Below, in pieces: positions 41,093-50,110 of a DNA stretch of 64,000 nt. The stretch is from Pandoraea apista (GTDB lineage Bacteria; Pseudomonadota; Gammaproteobacteria; Burkholderiales; Burkholderiaceae). The DNA lies in contig NZ_CP013481.2 in the NCBI RefSeq assembly GCF_001465595.2, positions 682,001 to 746,000 of the forward strand. Reading direction: 5' to 3'. Each line of letters opens with the position of its first letter. The stretch's first letter is position 1. The notes beneath the pieces are model-generated. The model did not search any database. It was not told the DNA's origin and saw only the letters and a program-made list of their open reading frames with translations. The translations under genes and the position numbers were made by a program.

Positions 41093-42457
41093 TCAGCGCA
41101 TGCCGGGCATCATGCCTTTCATGCTGCGCATCATCTTCATCATGCCACCGCCTTTGAGCTTCTTCATCATAGTGCGCATCTGGTCGTACTGATTGAGCAT
41201 GCGGTTGACCTCCTGCACCTGAACACCGGCACCGGCGGCGATCCGGCGCTTGCGGCTCGCCTTGATCAGTTCCGGCTTGGCGCGCTCGGCCGGGGTCATC
41301 GAGTTGATGATGCCCTCCATGCGGCGCACCTGCTTCTCGGCCTGATCCATATTGGTCTGACTGGCAGCCGCCTGGAATTGGGCGGGCAGCTTGTCCATGA
41401 GCGACGACAGGCCGCCCATCTTCTTCATCTGGCCGATCTGCGCCTTGAAGTCGTTCAGATCGAAGTCGCCGCCTTTCTTGACCTTGTCGGCGAGCTTTTG
41501 CGCGGCCTGGACGTCAACGCCGCGTTGGGCTTCCTCCACCAGCGCGAGAATGTCGCCCATGCCGAGAATCCGGTTCGCCATGCGATCCGGGTGGAAGACT
41601 TCGAGGCCGTCGAGTTTTTCGCCCACGCCGACGAACTTGATCGGCTTGCCGGTAATGTGACGCACCGACAGCGCCGCACCGCCGCGCGAATCGCCGTCGA
41701 GCTTGGTGAGCACCACGCCGGTGAGCGGCAGCGCGTCGTTGAAGGCGCGGGCGGTGTTCACGGCGTCCTGACCGAGCATGGCGTCGACCACGAACAGCGT
41801 TTCAATCGGCTTCAGCTCGGCGTGCAGGGCGCTGATTTCCTGCATCATCACTTCGTCGATACCCAGACGACCGGCCGTGTCGACGAGCAGCACCTCATGG
41901 TGATGGCGACGAGCCCAGTCGACAGCTGCGCGCGCGATGTCCACCGGCTTCTGATCGGGTTGCGACGGGAAGAAGTCCGCGTCGACCTGCTGCGTCACCG
42001 TCTGCAACTGAGCGATAGCGGCGGGGCGGTAGACGTCGGTGGAAACCGTAAGGACTTTCTTCTTCTGGGCGCGCAGCAGCTTGGCGAGCTTACCGACGGT
42101 GGTTGTCTTGCCTGCGCCCTGCAGACCGGCCATGAGGATGATGGCGGGCGGCGTGGTCGCGAGGTTGAGTTCGGCGGCGCGGCCTTCGTAGTCGCCGCCC
42201 ATGAGCGCGGTCAGTTCGCGCTGCACCACGCCCACGAGCGCCTGGCCCGGCGAGAGGCTGGAAATGACCTCTTCGCCCAGTGCCTTTTCCTTCACCTTGG
42301 CGATGAAATCCCGGACCACCGGCAGCGCGACGTCGGCCTCGAGCAGGGCGAGACGTACCTCACGCAGCATTTCCTGCGTGTTGGCCTCGGTCAGGCGAGC
42401 TTCGCCGCGCAGCGTCTTGACGACCTTGGCGAGGCGCGTAGTGAGATTGTCGAGCAT
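41093..42457 (-). CDS. ffh: Signal recognition particle protein Ffh
   Basis: SRP GTPase of 454 residues that, with 4.5S RNA and FtsY, targets nascent membrane proteins. The N domain (about 1-85) is followed by the G domain with P-loop GLQGAGKTTT at about 111-120, DTAGRLGID and TKLDGDSRGGAAL. The Met-rich M domain (about 300-454) ends in GGGMMKMMRSMKGMMPGMR, which binds RNA and signal sequences. It is divergent from the CcsA-like gene with 112 bases between them. Confidence 0.97.
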   Translation of the reverse strand: MLDNLTTRLAKVVKTLRGEARLTEANTQEMLREVRLALLEADVALPVVRDFIAKVKEKALGEEVISSLSPGQALVGVVQRELTALMGGDYEGRAAELNLATTPPAIILMAGLQGAGKTTTVGKLAKLLRAQKKKVLTVSTDVYRPAAIAQLQTVTQQVDADFFPSQPDQKPVDIARAAVDWARRHHHEVLLVDTAGRLGIDEVMMQEISALHAELKPIETLFVVDAMLGQDAVNTARAFNDALPLTGVVLTKLDGDSRGGAALSVRHITGKPIKFVGVGEKLDGLEVFHPDRMANRILGMGDILALVEEAQRGVDVQAAQKLADKVKKGGDFDLNDFKAQIGQMKKMGGLSSLMDKLPAQFQAAASQTNMDQAEKQVRRMEGIINSMTPAERAKPELIKASRKRRIAAGAGVQVQEVNRMLNQYDQMRTMMKKLKGGGMMKMMRSMKGMMPGMR

Positions 42458-42569
42458 GAAACGTATCCTGTAAGACTCGCAGTGGCCCCGGTGGCCTGCC
42501 TCGCGTCCCCGGCGGGGACGGTGGCGGGTACGGCAGCGCGCCCGTCATGGGCTGGTGTAAACTTCAAAT

Positions 42570-43454
42570 ATGACTATTTTACTGTATGCGCTGACCGCCA
42601 TCCTTTACGCCGGGTTGGCGGTTTGTTCGTGGCAAGGTTATCGGCGCGATGCCGCGCTCGCTATGGCGGGCGGGCAAGTCGCGCCTGCGCCGGTCGCGGG
42701 CACGCCCTCGCGCTGGCCGATGCAGCTCTCGCTGTTCGCCGTGCTGCTGCTGCATGGGGTGTTGCTGCATCAGACAATCTTCCGCGCAGACAGCATGCAC
42801 TTCGGTTTTGCGTACATGCTCTCGGCCATGCTGTGGCTCTCGGTCGGCATTTACTGGATCGAGAGTTTCTTCTTTCCGCTCGACAGCCTGCGACTAATGG
42901 TCACCCCCGTGGCTGCCGTCGCCTGTTTGTTGCCGATGATTTTTCCGGATGTGCGCATTCTCGGTTTTGCCGCAGATCCGATTTTCAAGGCGCACTTCAT
43001 CATTGCCAACATGGCCTACGGTCTGTTCGCACTGGCGGCGTTGCACGCGCTGCTGATGATTTACGCCGAGCGGCAACTGCACCCGTCGCGCAGCACCGAG
43101 GCGACCGGCTGGCTCTCGCGCTGGCTTGAGACGCTGCCGCCGCTGCTGACGATGGAAAAATTGCTGTTCCGGTTGATCGGTGCCGGGTTCGTATTGCTGA
43201 CCCTGACGCTGATCTCGGGCGTGATGTTCTCCGAGGCGCTCTTCGGACGCGCGGTGCGCATCGATCACAAGACCGTGTTTGCGGTGGTGTCGTGGCTGAT
43301 GTTCGGCGCGGTGCTGCTGGGCCGGCACTTCTACGGGTGGCGCGGTAAGGTCGCGCTGCGTTGGGTTCTGGCGTCGTTCGTGGCGCTTTTGCTGGCGTAT
43401 GTCGGCTCTCGCTTCGTGCTTGAGGTGGTGCTGCATCGCATGACGGAGACTTGA
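42570..43454 (+). CDS. CcsA/YpjD-like cytochrome c assembly family membrane protein
   Basis: Inner-membrane protein of 294 residues with about eight hydrophobic segments, matching the cytochrome C assembly (CcsA/CcmC/YpjD) family. Conserved features are the FGFAYMLSAMLWLSVGIYWIE region, FKAHFIIANMAYGLFALAALHA and the RIDHKTVFAVVSWLMFGAVLLGRHFYGWRG block with histidines. In ffh-linked YpjD proteins the role in heme handling is unproven. The ATG lies directly after GGTGTAAACTTCAAAT and has no ribosome site, so translation may be leaderless. The PP0621-like gene follows after 6 bases. Confidence 0.83.
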   Translation: MTILLYALTAILYAGLAVCSWQGYRRDAALAMAGGQVAPAPVAGTPSRWPMQLSLFAVLLLHGVLLHQTIFRADSMHFGFAYMLSAMLWLSVGIYWIESFFFPLDSLRLMVTPVAAVACLLPMIFPDVRILGFAADPIFKAHFIIANMAYGLFALAALHALLMIYAERQLHPSRSTEATGWLSRWLETLPPLLTMEKLLFRLIGAGFVLLTLTLISGVMFSEALFGRAVRIDHKTVFAVVSWLMFGAVLLGRHFYGWRGKVALRWVLASFVALLLAYVGSRFVLEVVLHRMTET

Positions 43455-43460
43455 AGCGCG

Positions 43461-43757
43461 ATGCGCAATATTTTGTTGTTACTGGTGTTGTTGGTGGCTG
43501 GCACATGGTGGATGCGGCACAACGAGCGCAAGCGCAATATCGAGCGCAACGAACGCAACGAGCGCATGCGTCAGCCCCCGGCGGGCGATCCGCGCAAGAC
43601 GGTGCACGAAGCCCTGCCGCCCGCCGAGCGCATGGTGCAATGCACCGAGTGCGATACCTATCTTCCCGAGAGTGAAGCCATCGGCGGTGCAGGCGGCAAA
43701 CACTTTTGCAGCGCCGCGCACCGTGACGCCTATCTGACGCGCGAACACCGCGCCTGA
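43461..43757 (+). CDS. PP0621-family small protein
   Basis: Protein of 98 residues with an N-terminal membrane segment (about 3-17) followed by a strongly charged Arg/Asn/Glu stretch. The C-terminal part, with CTECDTYLPESEAI and HFCSAAHRDAYL, has three Cys and two His that could bind zinc. It matches the PP0621 family, of unknown function. It lies 6 bases after the CcsA-like gene, so the two are probably co-transcribed. Confidence 0.78.
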   Translation: MRNILLLLVLLVAGTWWMRHNERKRNIERNERNERMRQPPAGDPRKTVHEALPPAERMVQCTECDTYLPESEAIGGAGGKHFCSAAHRDAYLTREHRA

Positions 43758-43926
43758 GACCCGCTGCGCAGTCAGGCTGCGCAGCAATGTCGACATCCTC
43801 CCTCGTCTTTGGCATGGCCTCTAAACGGGTCGCCTTGCGCATGCCTGTCGCATGCACTAAAACACAGTAACCGGCTCTGTATAAAAGAACCATAACAACA
43901 GGGACGAGACGACAGGAGGGCGCAAT

Positions 43927-44445
43927 ATGCTAATGCGCAGACGGATGTATTTTCTTCTTCCCGATCTGGCCAGTGCTCAACGCACGATGAGCGATTTGCT
44001 GCTCGCCCGGATCGAGGAACGTCACATCCACTTCATGGCACGTGACGAAATGGACCTGGAGGGACTGCACGAGGCTAACCTGCTACAGACTTCCGATATC
44101 GTGCACGGCGCAGAGGCCGGGCTTGTGATCGGTGGCTTCTGTGGTTTGGCGGTCGGTGCAGTCGCGGCGTTTTTCCCCATCGTGGGCACACGTCCCCAAT
44201 GGGAATTGATGATCGTGACCGCCCCCCTCGGCGCGCTCTTCGGCGCCTGGGTGTCGAGCATGATCGGTGTCTCGGTGCCGAACTCGCGGCTCAAGGCATT
44301 TCGCGAGCCACTCGAGCGCGGCATGATCCTGCTGATGGTGGACGTGCGCGACTCGCGGGTGGATGAGATTCGCGAGATGCTCAAGGAGCATCACCCCGAA
44401 GCGCATATGGAAGGGATAGAAGCCGCAATTCCGGCGTTTCCGTAA
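43927..44445 (+). CDS. DUF1269 family membrane protein
   Basis: Protein of 172 residues whose central part (about 62-115) holds a Gly/Ala-rich pair of membrane segments. The N-terminal RRMYFLLPDLASAQRTMSDLL and C-terminal RGMILLMVDV segments form a flanking soluble domain of the DUF1269 type. Function is unknown; such proteins are often linked to stress responses. A perfect AGGAGG lies before the ATG at 43927. A TGTATAAA motif near 43880 may be its -10. Confidence 0.78.
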   Translation: MLMRRRMYFLLPDLASAQRTMSDLLLARIEERHIHFMARDEMDLEGLHEANLLQTSDIVHGAEAGLVIGGFCGLAVGAVAAFFPIVGTRPQWELMIVTAPLGALFGAWVSSMIGVSVPNSRLKAFREPLERGMILLMVDVRDSRVDEIREMLKEHHPEAHMEGIEAAIPAFP

Positions 44446-44617
44446 TCGATGGCAACCTGCGAGGGAATCGTATCGAAAGCGAAAAACGGGTTGGCGCAGG
44501 AGAAGTGTCTTACCGGCCGGCAACGGCCAATAGCGTCGCACCTGTGAGCGGCGCGGGGTGGTGCGCGTGCCGTATGGCACGAGTACGACGCCATCCCAGG
44601 GCGTGGTCACGCCCACG

Positions 44618-44656
44618 GAAGCCTCTCGGCCAAGTTCGGCGGGAGGCTTCTTCTTT
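44618..44656 (+). terminator. Probable terminator after the DUF1269 gene
   Basis: GAAGCCTC pairs with GAGGCTTC across a loop that contains a smaller GCC/GGC pair, followed by TTCTTT. It lies 170 bases past the stop, so assignment is moderate. Confidence 0.6.
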
Positions 44657-44776
44657 GAGCATTCCATTTCCTTATTGTGCGGTGGCCGACAGGTGCCCGG
44701 CGGCGTATGATATTTGCACTCGCTGCCTGCGTTCGGCACACCGGGCGCGCCTTCGGCGTCGTTGCGCCAAGTGGGC

Positions 44777-44782
44777 TACAAT
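44777..44782 (+). promoter_or_regulatory. -10-like element TACAAT before ampD
   Basis: GGGCTACAATGG carries a TACAAT hexamer 127 bases before the ampD start. Very similar sequences precede mpl (GGTACAATGG) and the RNase II gene (GGCTACAAT). No good -35 is visible. Confidence 0.4.
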
Positions 44783-44908
44783 GGCGCCCCTCGCTCCACG
44801 GGAGTTCACTGTGCCCGTCATGCTCCAGTCATCTGCGTCCCCTATTGTTGCGCTCCGATCGTCCGGTCGCGTCGAGACCTGCGCGTGTCCGATGCTGCGA
44901 GGTCGCGC

Positions 44909-45508
44909 ATGAACGCACCGGACCAACGCCTGCCGCTTACGCTCGACGCCGACGGATGGGTGCGCGAAGCCGAGCGTCTGCCATCGCCCAATTTCGACAT
45001 GCGGCCCGATGGCATGCCGACGGACCTGCTCGTGGTGCACAACATCTCGTTGCCGCCCGGGCAGTTCGGCGGCGACGAGATCGCGGCGTTCTTTCAGAAT
45101 CGACTCGACCACGACGCGCATCCGTTCTTCGATGAGATTCGCGGCGTGCACGTCTCGTCGCACTTTCTGGTGCGGCGCGATGGTGCATTGCAGCAGTTCG
45201 TGTCGTGCGATGCGCGGGCGTGGCATGCGGGCGCGTCGTCGTTCGAGGGTCGTACACGCTGCAATGATTTTTCCATCGGCGTTGAGCTTGAAGGGACCGA
45301 CGACGTGCCGTTCACGGCCGCGCAGTACGCAACGTTGGCGGCGCTTACGCGCGCGTTGCTTGAGCGTTATCCGATTCAAGCCGTGGCCGGACATGCCGAT
45401 ATAGCACCGGGCCGGAAGACGGATCCGGGCCCGCATTTCGAGTGGCAGCGATTGCGCCGGATGGCGGGTCTGAGCCCCGAGGCGCTGCCGTTTCAGCGAA
45501 CCGCTTAA
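44909..45508 (+). CDS. ampD: 1,6-anhydro-N-acetylmuramyl-L-alanine amidase AmpD
   Basis: Cytoplasmic zinc amidase of 199 residues that strips peptides from anhydromuropeptides during peptidoglycan recycling, which keeps AmpR-controlled beta-lactamase off where present. Zinc ligands are His44 (LLVVHNISLPP), His162 and Asp172 (AGHADIAPGRKTDPGP), with Lys170, the same spacing as E. coli AmpD. I chose the ATG at 44909 (MNAPDQRLPL) rather than an upstream in-frame codon. Together with mpl it forms the recycling branch of the mDAP wall pathway. Confidence 0.95.
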   Translation: MNAPDQRLPLTLDADGWVREAERLPSPNFDMRPDGMPTDLLVVHNISLPPGQFGGDEIAAFFQNRLDHDAHPFFDEIRGVHVSSHFLVRRDGALQQFVSCDARAWHAGASSFEGRTRCNDFSIGVELEGTDDVPFTAAQYATLAALTRALLERYPIQAVAGHADIAPGRKTDPGPHFEWQRLRRMAGLSPEALPFQRTA

Positions 45509-45580
45509 TCCCCATCCGGGGACAGGTTTTGCTTGACACGGCGATGCCACGGGCCTCCCCGGCGAGCAAAATTTTTGGGT

Positions 45581-45608
45581 TTGCGGAGTGCGTCATCTCC
45601 ACTATACT
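45581..45608 (+). promoter_or_regulatory. nrdA promoter with -10 inside an NrdR box
   Basis: TTGCGG and TATACT are 16 bases apart. The -10 lies inside NrdR box 1, so repressor binding there would block RNA polymerase directly. Confidence 0.65.
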
Positions 45609-45645
45609 TAGTGCAAATTCCGGTGCCGACCACTACATCTAGTGG
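45599..45645 (+). promoter_or_regulatory. Two NrdR boxes upstream of nrdA
   Basis: Box 1 is CACTATACTTAGTGC at 45600-45614 and box 2 is CACTACATCTAGTGG at 45631-45645. Their positions are 31 bases apart, about three helical turns, as expected for cooperative NrdR binding. Both fit the ACACwATATmTAGTGT-type consensus. Confidence 0.88.
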
Positions 45646-45883
45646 TTGATGTCAGGTTCGGCACAGAATGCAATCACCATCAATACCGTGTTTGTCCTGC
45701 GGCGTTTTGTGGGGCGGCACAGCAGCAAAGCCGTGCAGCGGACACCTCGAACCCTTGGCCGTCCGTCGGTCGTGCGGTGTTCAGCACTTCGCTCCATCGG
45801 CGCCCCCAGGGCGCATATTTACCGGCTGTAAAACTGGTAGAGACGCGCTAACAGCACCATCTCATTGGAACGGGAGTTTTTAC

Positions 45884-48835
45884 ATGCAGACTAACGAAAA
45901 CCTCACCCGCCCGAACCCGACGCCCGCCGCGAATGCCGGCAGTGGCACGGGTGCGTCGGCGCCCCAGACGACGGGCGCATTCGAGCCGGCCACCAACGCC
46001 GACTTCAAAGTGATTCGACGCAACGGCGCGGTGGTGGGTTTCGAGCCGTCGAAGATCGCGATCGCCGTGACCAAGGCGTTCCTGGCCGTGAACGGCGGTC
46101 AAGGTGCGGCTTCGGCGCGCGTACGCGAACTCGTGGAGCAATTGACGGAGAACGTTGTGCGCGCATTGGTGCGCAGCCGCCCGAACGGCGGTACGTTCCA
46201 TATCGAAGACATTCAGGATCAGGTCGAACTCGCGCTCATGCGCGCAGGCGAACACAATGTGGCCCGTGCCTACGTGCTGTATCGCGAGAAGCGTTCGCAA
46301 GAGCGCGCTCACGCGATCGAGACCACGCAGGAAGCCGCAACGCCCGACGCGCCGGTGCTGCGCGTGACCGACAACGGGGTGACGCGTGCGCTCGACATGA
46401 GCGTGTTGCGCGGCGTGGTGCAAGCCGCGTGCGAAAACCTTGGCGATGAAGTCGACGCCGAACCGATCCTGACCGAGACCATCAAGAATCTGTACGACGG
46501 CGTGCCGCTGTCGCAGGTCTACGATTCGGCGATCCTCGCCTCGCGTACCCTCATCGAGAAGGAACCGGCGTACAGCCTGGTCACGGCCCGTATTCTGATG
46601 CACACGATCCGCCGCGAAATCCTCGGCGAGGAAGTGCCGCAGGGCGAAATGGCGGCTCGCTACGTCGAGTACTTCCCGCGTTTCATCAAACAGGGTGTCG
46701 AAGCCGAACTGCTCGACGAGCAACTGCTCTCGTTCGATCTGGCCAAGCTGGGTGCCGCGCTCGACGCATCGCGCGACCTGCAATTCAACTACCTCGGCCT
46801 GCAAACGCTGTACGACCGCTACTTCCTGCACATCGACGGCCATCGCATCGAAATGCCGCAGGCGTTCTACATGCGGGTTGCCATGGGCCTGGCGCTGAAC
46901 GAAGTCGAGCGCGAAGCGCGTGCGATCGAGTTCTACCAGATCCTGTCGAGCTTCGACTTCATGAGCTCGACGCCGACGCTGTTCAACTCGGGCACGCGTC
47001 GCTCGCAGCTTTCCTCGTGCTACCTGACGACCGTCTCGGACGATCTGGAAGGGATCTACGAGGCGCTCAAGGAAAACGCACTGCTCTCGAAGTTCGCCGG
47101 CGGTCTGGGCAACGACTGGACGCAGGTTCGCGCGCTCGGCTCGCACATCAAGGGCACGAACGGCAAGAGCCAGGGTGTGGTGCCGTTTCTGAAGGTGGTC
47201 AACGACACGGCCGTGGCCGTGAATCAGGGCGGCAAGCGCAAGGGCGCAGTCTGCGCGTACCTGGAAACGTGGCACCTGGACATCGAAGAATTCCTGGAAC
47301 TGCGCAAGAACACGGGCGACGATCGCCGTCGTACGCACGACATGAACACGGCGAACTGGATTCCCGACCTGTTCATGAAGCGCGTGATGGAAGGTGCCGA
47401 GTGGACGCTGTTCTCGCCGTCGACCTGCCCGGATCTGCACGACAAGTACGGCAAGGCTTTCGAACAGGCTTACACGGCTTACGAAGACAAGGCCGCGCGC
47501 GGCGAGATCAAGCTGTTCAAGAAGGTGCCGGCGCAGGCGCTCTGGCGCAAGATGTTGGGCATGCTGTTCGAAACCGGCCACCCGTGGATCACGTTCAAGG
47601 ACCCGTGCAACATCCGCTCGCCGCAGCAACACGTGGGCGTGGTGCACTCGTCGAACCTGTGCACGGAAATCACGCTCAACACGAGCGAGACCGAAATCGC
47701 CGTGTGTAACCTCGGCTCGGTGAACCTCGTGGCTCACCTGAAGCAGACGGCCAACGGCTACGAACTGGATCACGAAAAGCTGCAACGCACCATTCGTGTG
47801 GCAATGCGCATGCTCGATAACGTCATCGACATCAATTACTACGCGGTGGCGAAGGCGCGCAATTCGAACCTGCATCACCGTCCGGTGGGCATGGGCATCA
47901 TGGGCTTCCAGGACTGCCTGCACCTGCTGCGCACGCCCTACGCGTCGAACGACGCGGTCGAATTTGCCGACCGTTCGATGGAAGCCGTTTGCTACTACGC
48001 TTACTGGGCATCGACCGAGCTGGCTAAGGAACGCGGTCAGTATTCGTCGTACAAGGGTTCGCTGTGGGATCGTGGCATCCTGCCGCAAGATTCGCTCAAG
48101 CTGCTGGCCGAGGAGCGTGGCGGTTATGTCGACGTCGACCTGTCGAGCACGCTCGATTGGGACAGCCTGCGCAAACACATCGCCGATCACGGCATGCGCA
48201 ACTCGAACTGCGTGGCCATTGCCCCGACGGCCACGATCTCGAACATCATCGGCGTCTCGGCCTGTATCGAGCCGACGTTCCAGAACCTTTACGTGAAGTC
48301 GAACCTGTCGGGCGAGTTCACTGTGGTCAACGAGTATCTGGTGCGTGACCTGAAGGCCCGTGGCCTGTGGGACGAAGTGATGGTCGCCGACCTGAAGTAC
48401 TTCGACGGTTCGCTCGCCCGCATCGATCGCGTGCCGGCCGACCTGCGCGAGATCTACGCCACGGCGTTTGAAGTCGAGCCGAAGTGGTTGGTCGAGGCGG
48501 CATCGCGTCGTCAGAAGTGGATCGATCAGGCGCAGTCGCTCAACATCTATATGGCAGGCGCATCGGGCAAGAAGCTCGATGAGACATACAAGCTGGCATG
48601 GACGCGTGGGCTGAAGACCACGTATTACCTGCGTACGATGGCCGCAACGCACGTCGAGAAGTCGACGGTGAGCCGTGGCGCGCTGAACGCCGTGCCGAGT
48701 TCGGGCGGTTTGTCGGGTGGCCTCTCCGCCGAGCCGACCTCGCCGCTGGCACAGCCGATGCCGGAAGCCGAAGGCGCGGTCTGCACGATGCGTCCGGGCG
48801 ACCCCGGCTTCGAAGAGTGCGAGGCTTGCCAGTAA
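45884..48835 (+). CDS. nrdA: Class Ia ribonucleoside-diphosphate reductase, alpha subunit NrdA
   Basis: Catalytic subunit of 983 residues that reduces ribonucleoside diphosphates to deoxy forms. After a disordered Asn/Pro/Thr tail there is an ATP-cone (about 41-140, FKVIRRNGAVVGFEPSKI...) and a second cone-like region (about 157-250), as in Pseudomonas NrdA, so it is over 200 residues longer than the E. coli protein. Active-site cysteines occur in SSCYLTT and NLCTEITLN...EIAVCNLGSVNL; the C-terminal redox pair is ECEACQ. The ATG at 45884 has CGGGAG upstream. It is under NrdR control and ends at a strong terminator. Confidence 0.96.
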   Translation: MQTNENLTRPNPTPAANAGSGTGASAPQTTGAFEPATNADFKVIRRNGAVVGFEPSKIAIAVTKAFLAVNGGQGAASARVRELVEQLTENVVRALVRSRPNGGTFHIEDIQDQVELALMRAGEHNVARAYVLYREKRSQERAHAIETTQEAATPDAPVLRVTDNGVTRALDMSVLRGVVQAACENLGDEVDAEPILTETIKNLYDGVPLSQVYDSAILASRTLIEKEPAYSLVTARILMHTIRREILGEEVPQGEMAARYVEYFPRFIKQGVEAELLDEQLLSFDLAKLGAALDASRDLQFNYLGLQTLYDRYFLHIDGHRIEMPQAFYMRVAMGLALNEVEREARAIEFYQILSSFDFMSSTPTLFNSGTRRSQLSSCYLTTVSDDLEGIYEALKENALLSKFAGGLGNDWTQVRALGSHIKGTNGKSQGVVPFLKVVNDTAVAVNQGGKRKGAVCAYLETWHLDIEEFLELRKNTGDDRRRTHDMNTANWIPDLFMKRVMEGAEWTLFSPSTCPDLHDKYGKAFEQAYTAYEDKAARGEIKLFKKVPAQALWRKMLGMLFETGHPWITFKDPCNIRSPQQHVGVVHSSNLCTEITLNTSETEIAVCNLGSVNLVAHLKQTANGYELDHEKLQRTIRVAMRMLDNVIDINYYAVAKARNSNLHHRPVGMGIMGFQDCLHLLRTPYASNDAVEFADRSMEAVCYYAYWASTELAKERGQYSSYKGSLWDRGILPQDSLKLLAEERGGYVDVDLSSTLDWDSLRKHIADHGMRNSNCVAIAPTATISNIIGVSACIEPTFQNLYVKSNLSGEFTVVNEYLVRDLKARGLWDEVMVADLKYFDGSLARIDRVPADLREIYATAFEVEPKWLVEAASRRQKWIDQAQSLNIYMAGASGKKLDETYKLAWTRGLKTTYYLRTMAATHVEKSTVSRGALNAVPSSGGLSGGLSAEPTSPLAQPMPEAEGAVCTMRPGDPGFEECEACQ

Positions 48836-48878
48836 GCCGAGTGTGCCGAGGTGCCTGAGAAGGGGCCTCGGTACCTGG

Positions 48879-48917
48879 AAAAAACCCCGTCGGCCCGCAA
48901 GGGCGACGGGGTTTTTT
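48879..48917 (+). terminator. Intrinsic terminator after nrdA
   Basis: Six A, CCCCGTC and GCCC pair with GGGC and GACGGGG around a GCAA loop with one bulged G, followed by six T. The symmetric form also suits the convergent epimerase gene. Confidence 0.9.
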
Positions 48918-48937
48918 CTTGGGCCTTCGTCCGGCGA

Positions 48938-49900
48938 TCAGGCCAGATCGATACGCATGGACAAGTCGAGCGTCTGGCCGTGGGCCACCACGACATGATT
49001 GTTGTCGAACTCGCCGACCCGGTGTGTCGAGGGTTCGAGGCACAGGTAAGGGCGCCCGGCGGGGGAGTGCAGTACCAGCCAGGTGGCATCGGCGGTGCGC
49101 ACAGTGGCCGAGCGCAAGCCGCCGGCATAGTCGATGCGCGCATTAAAGGTCCCCGACTCGGAGGGTACCTCGGCGAACCAGGTCGACCGTCCCCCGGTAT
49201 CGAGTCCGCCGCCGACGGACACGACTTCCATTGGGCCGACGTGCACACGCTGCTCGCTCGGCCAGCGAATGTCTTCGGAGGGCGAACGCCAGATCGCTTC
49301 CGATTCGAACGTCAGACGCGCGCCTGCGGGCCAGCGGAAGTACGGGTGCAGCCCGAGGCCGGTCGGCATGTCCTCCGCAGACAGATTCGTGATCGACAAC
49401 TGCATGTCCACGCCCTGCTCGTCGAGCGACACCGAGAGGTATGCCTGATAGTGCCAGGGCCACTCGGGCTGAGCGGGGCAGTCGAGTTGGAGCACGCAGC
49501 AATGCTGGCTCTCGTCGACGACCTCCCACTCGCGGCGCAGCCCCCAGCCATGCAGCGAACTCGACGCCACCGGCGCCTCGCGAACGGCAATCGTGCGCTC
49601 ACGCCAGTGCAACGTGTCGTCGCGCAGCATATTGGTATACGGCAGCATCGGAAACGCACCGGCCTTCGGCCATTCGTCCGACGGGAACGGCTCATTGCCC
49701 AGCGGTACGAGGTAGTCGAAGAGGTCGCCGCGCGTGTCGCGGCGGGCGAGCCGCGAGAGCCTGCCGCCACAACCGGGCTGGACTTCGGCCATGAGCGAGC
49801 CTTTCGTGAGGCGGATCGGTTTGCCGGGAGTGAGTCTGTCCGGCGTTGGGCCCGGCGAACCTGCCTGAGCCTGTGCGCTGTGCGCGCCTGCGGATGTCAT
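48938..49900 (-). CDS. Aldose 1-epimerase family protein
   Basis: Protein of 320 residues of the galactose mutarotase-like fold. AGAFPMLPYTNMLRD, LHGWGLRREWEV and TGLGLHPYFRW carry the substrate-binding Arg and His of the family. Which sugar it uses is not visible; it could be a GalM-type aldose or hexose-phosphate epimerase. The frame is open 70 codons further, but the ATG at 49900 has an excellent GAAGGAGA site and gives the normal length. It sits between nrdA and nrdB on the opposite strand, with no obvious link to them. Confidence 0.85.
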   Translation of the reverse strand: MTSAGAHSAQAQAGSPGPTPDRLTPGKPIRLTKGSLMAEVQPGCGGRLSRLARRDTRGDLFDYLVPLGNEPFPSDEWPKAGAFPMLPYTNMLRDDTLHWRERTIAVREAPVASSSLHGWGLRREWEVVDESQHCCVLQLDCPAQPEWPWHYQAYLSVSLDEQGVDMQLSITNLSAEDMPTGLGLHPYFRWPAGARLTFESEAIWRSPSEDIRWPSEQRVHVGPMEVVSVGGGLDTGGRSTWFAEVPSESGTFNARIDYAGGLRSATVRTADATWLVLHSPAGRPYLCLEPSTHRVGEFDNNHVVVAHGQTLDLSMRIDLA

Positions 49901-50110
49901 CGTCGGTATCTCCTTCATCGGCGTCTGGACGTGGCGCGCGCCGGAATCTGCCGCTCCGGTCCGCTGCGCAATGACGCTCGTCGCCACAGGATACGCCAAT
50001 GTGGCGCAGCGCCGTCGCGACACGTCGCAATGACTGTCGTGCGACGCCGTTTCGTGGCAAGATGCCGGTCCCGCGAGGCCGGACGCCAGTGCCCTGGGGG
50101 AAACCGCCAA

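Larger units (their letters stand above)
44446..44908. other. Intergenic region between the DUF1269 gene and ampD
   Basis: This 463-base stretch holds no gene that I can support. It contains a probable terminator near 44618-44656 and a GGGCTACAAT -10-like element at 44774-44783 that may serve ampD. Confidence 0.55.
45509..45883. other. nrdA control region and leader
   Basis: This 375-base region contains a promoter, two NrdR boxes and a leader of about 270 bases. The frame upstream of nrdA is open but shows no homology before the ATG at 45884. The leader is GC-rich and can fold, but I do not recognise a riboswitch class in it. Confidence 0.6.

Noticed and set aside
45668..45883. N-terminal extension of NrdA by 72 residues
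   Set aside because: The extension starts right after the NrdR boxes, has no homology, and the ATG at 45884 has a good ribosome site.
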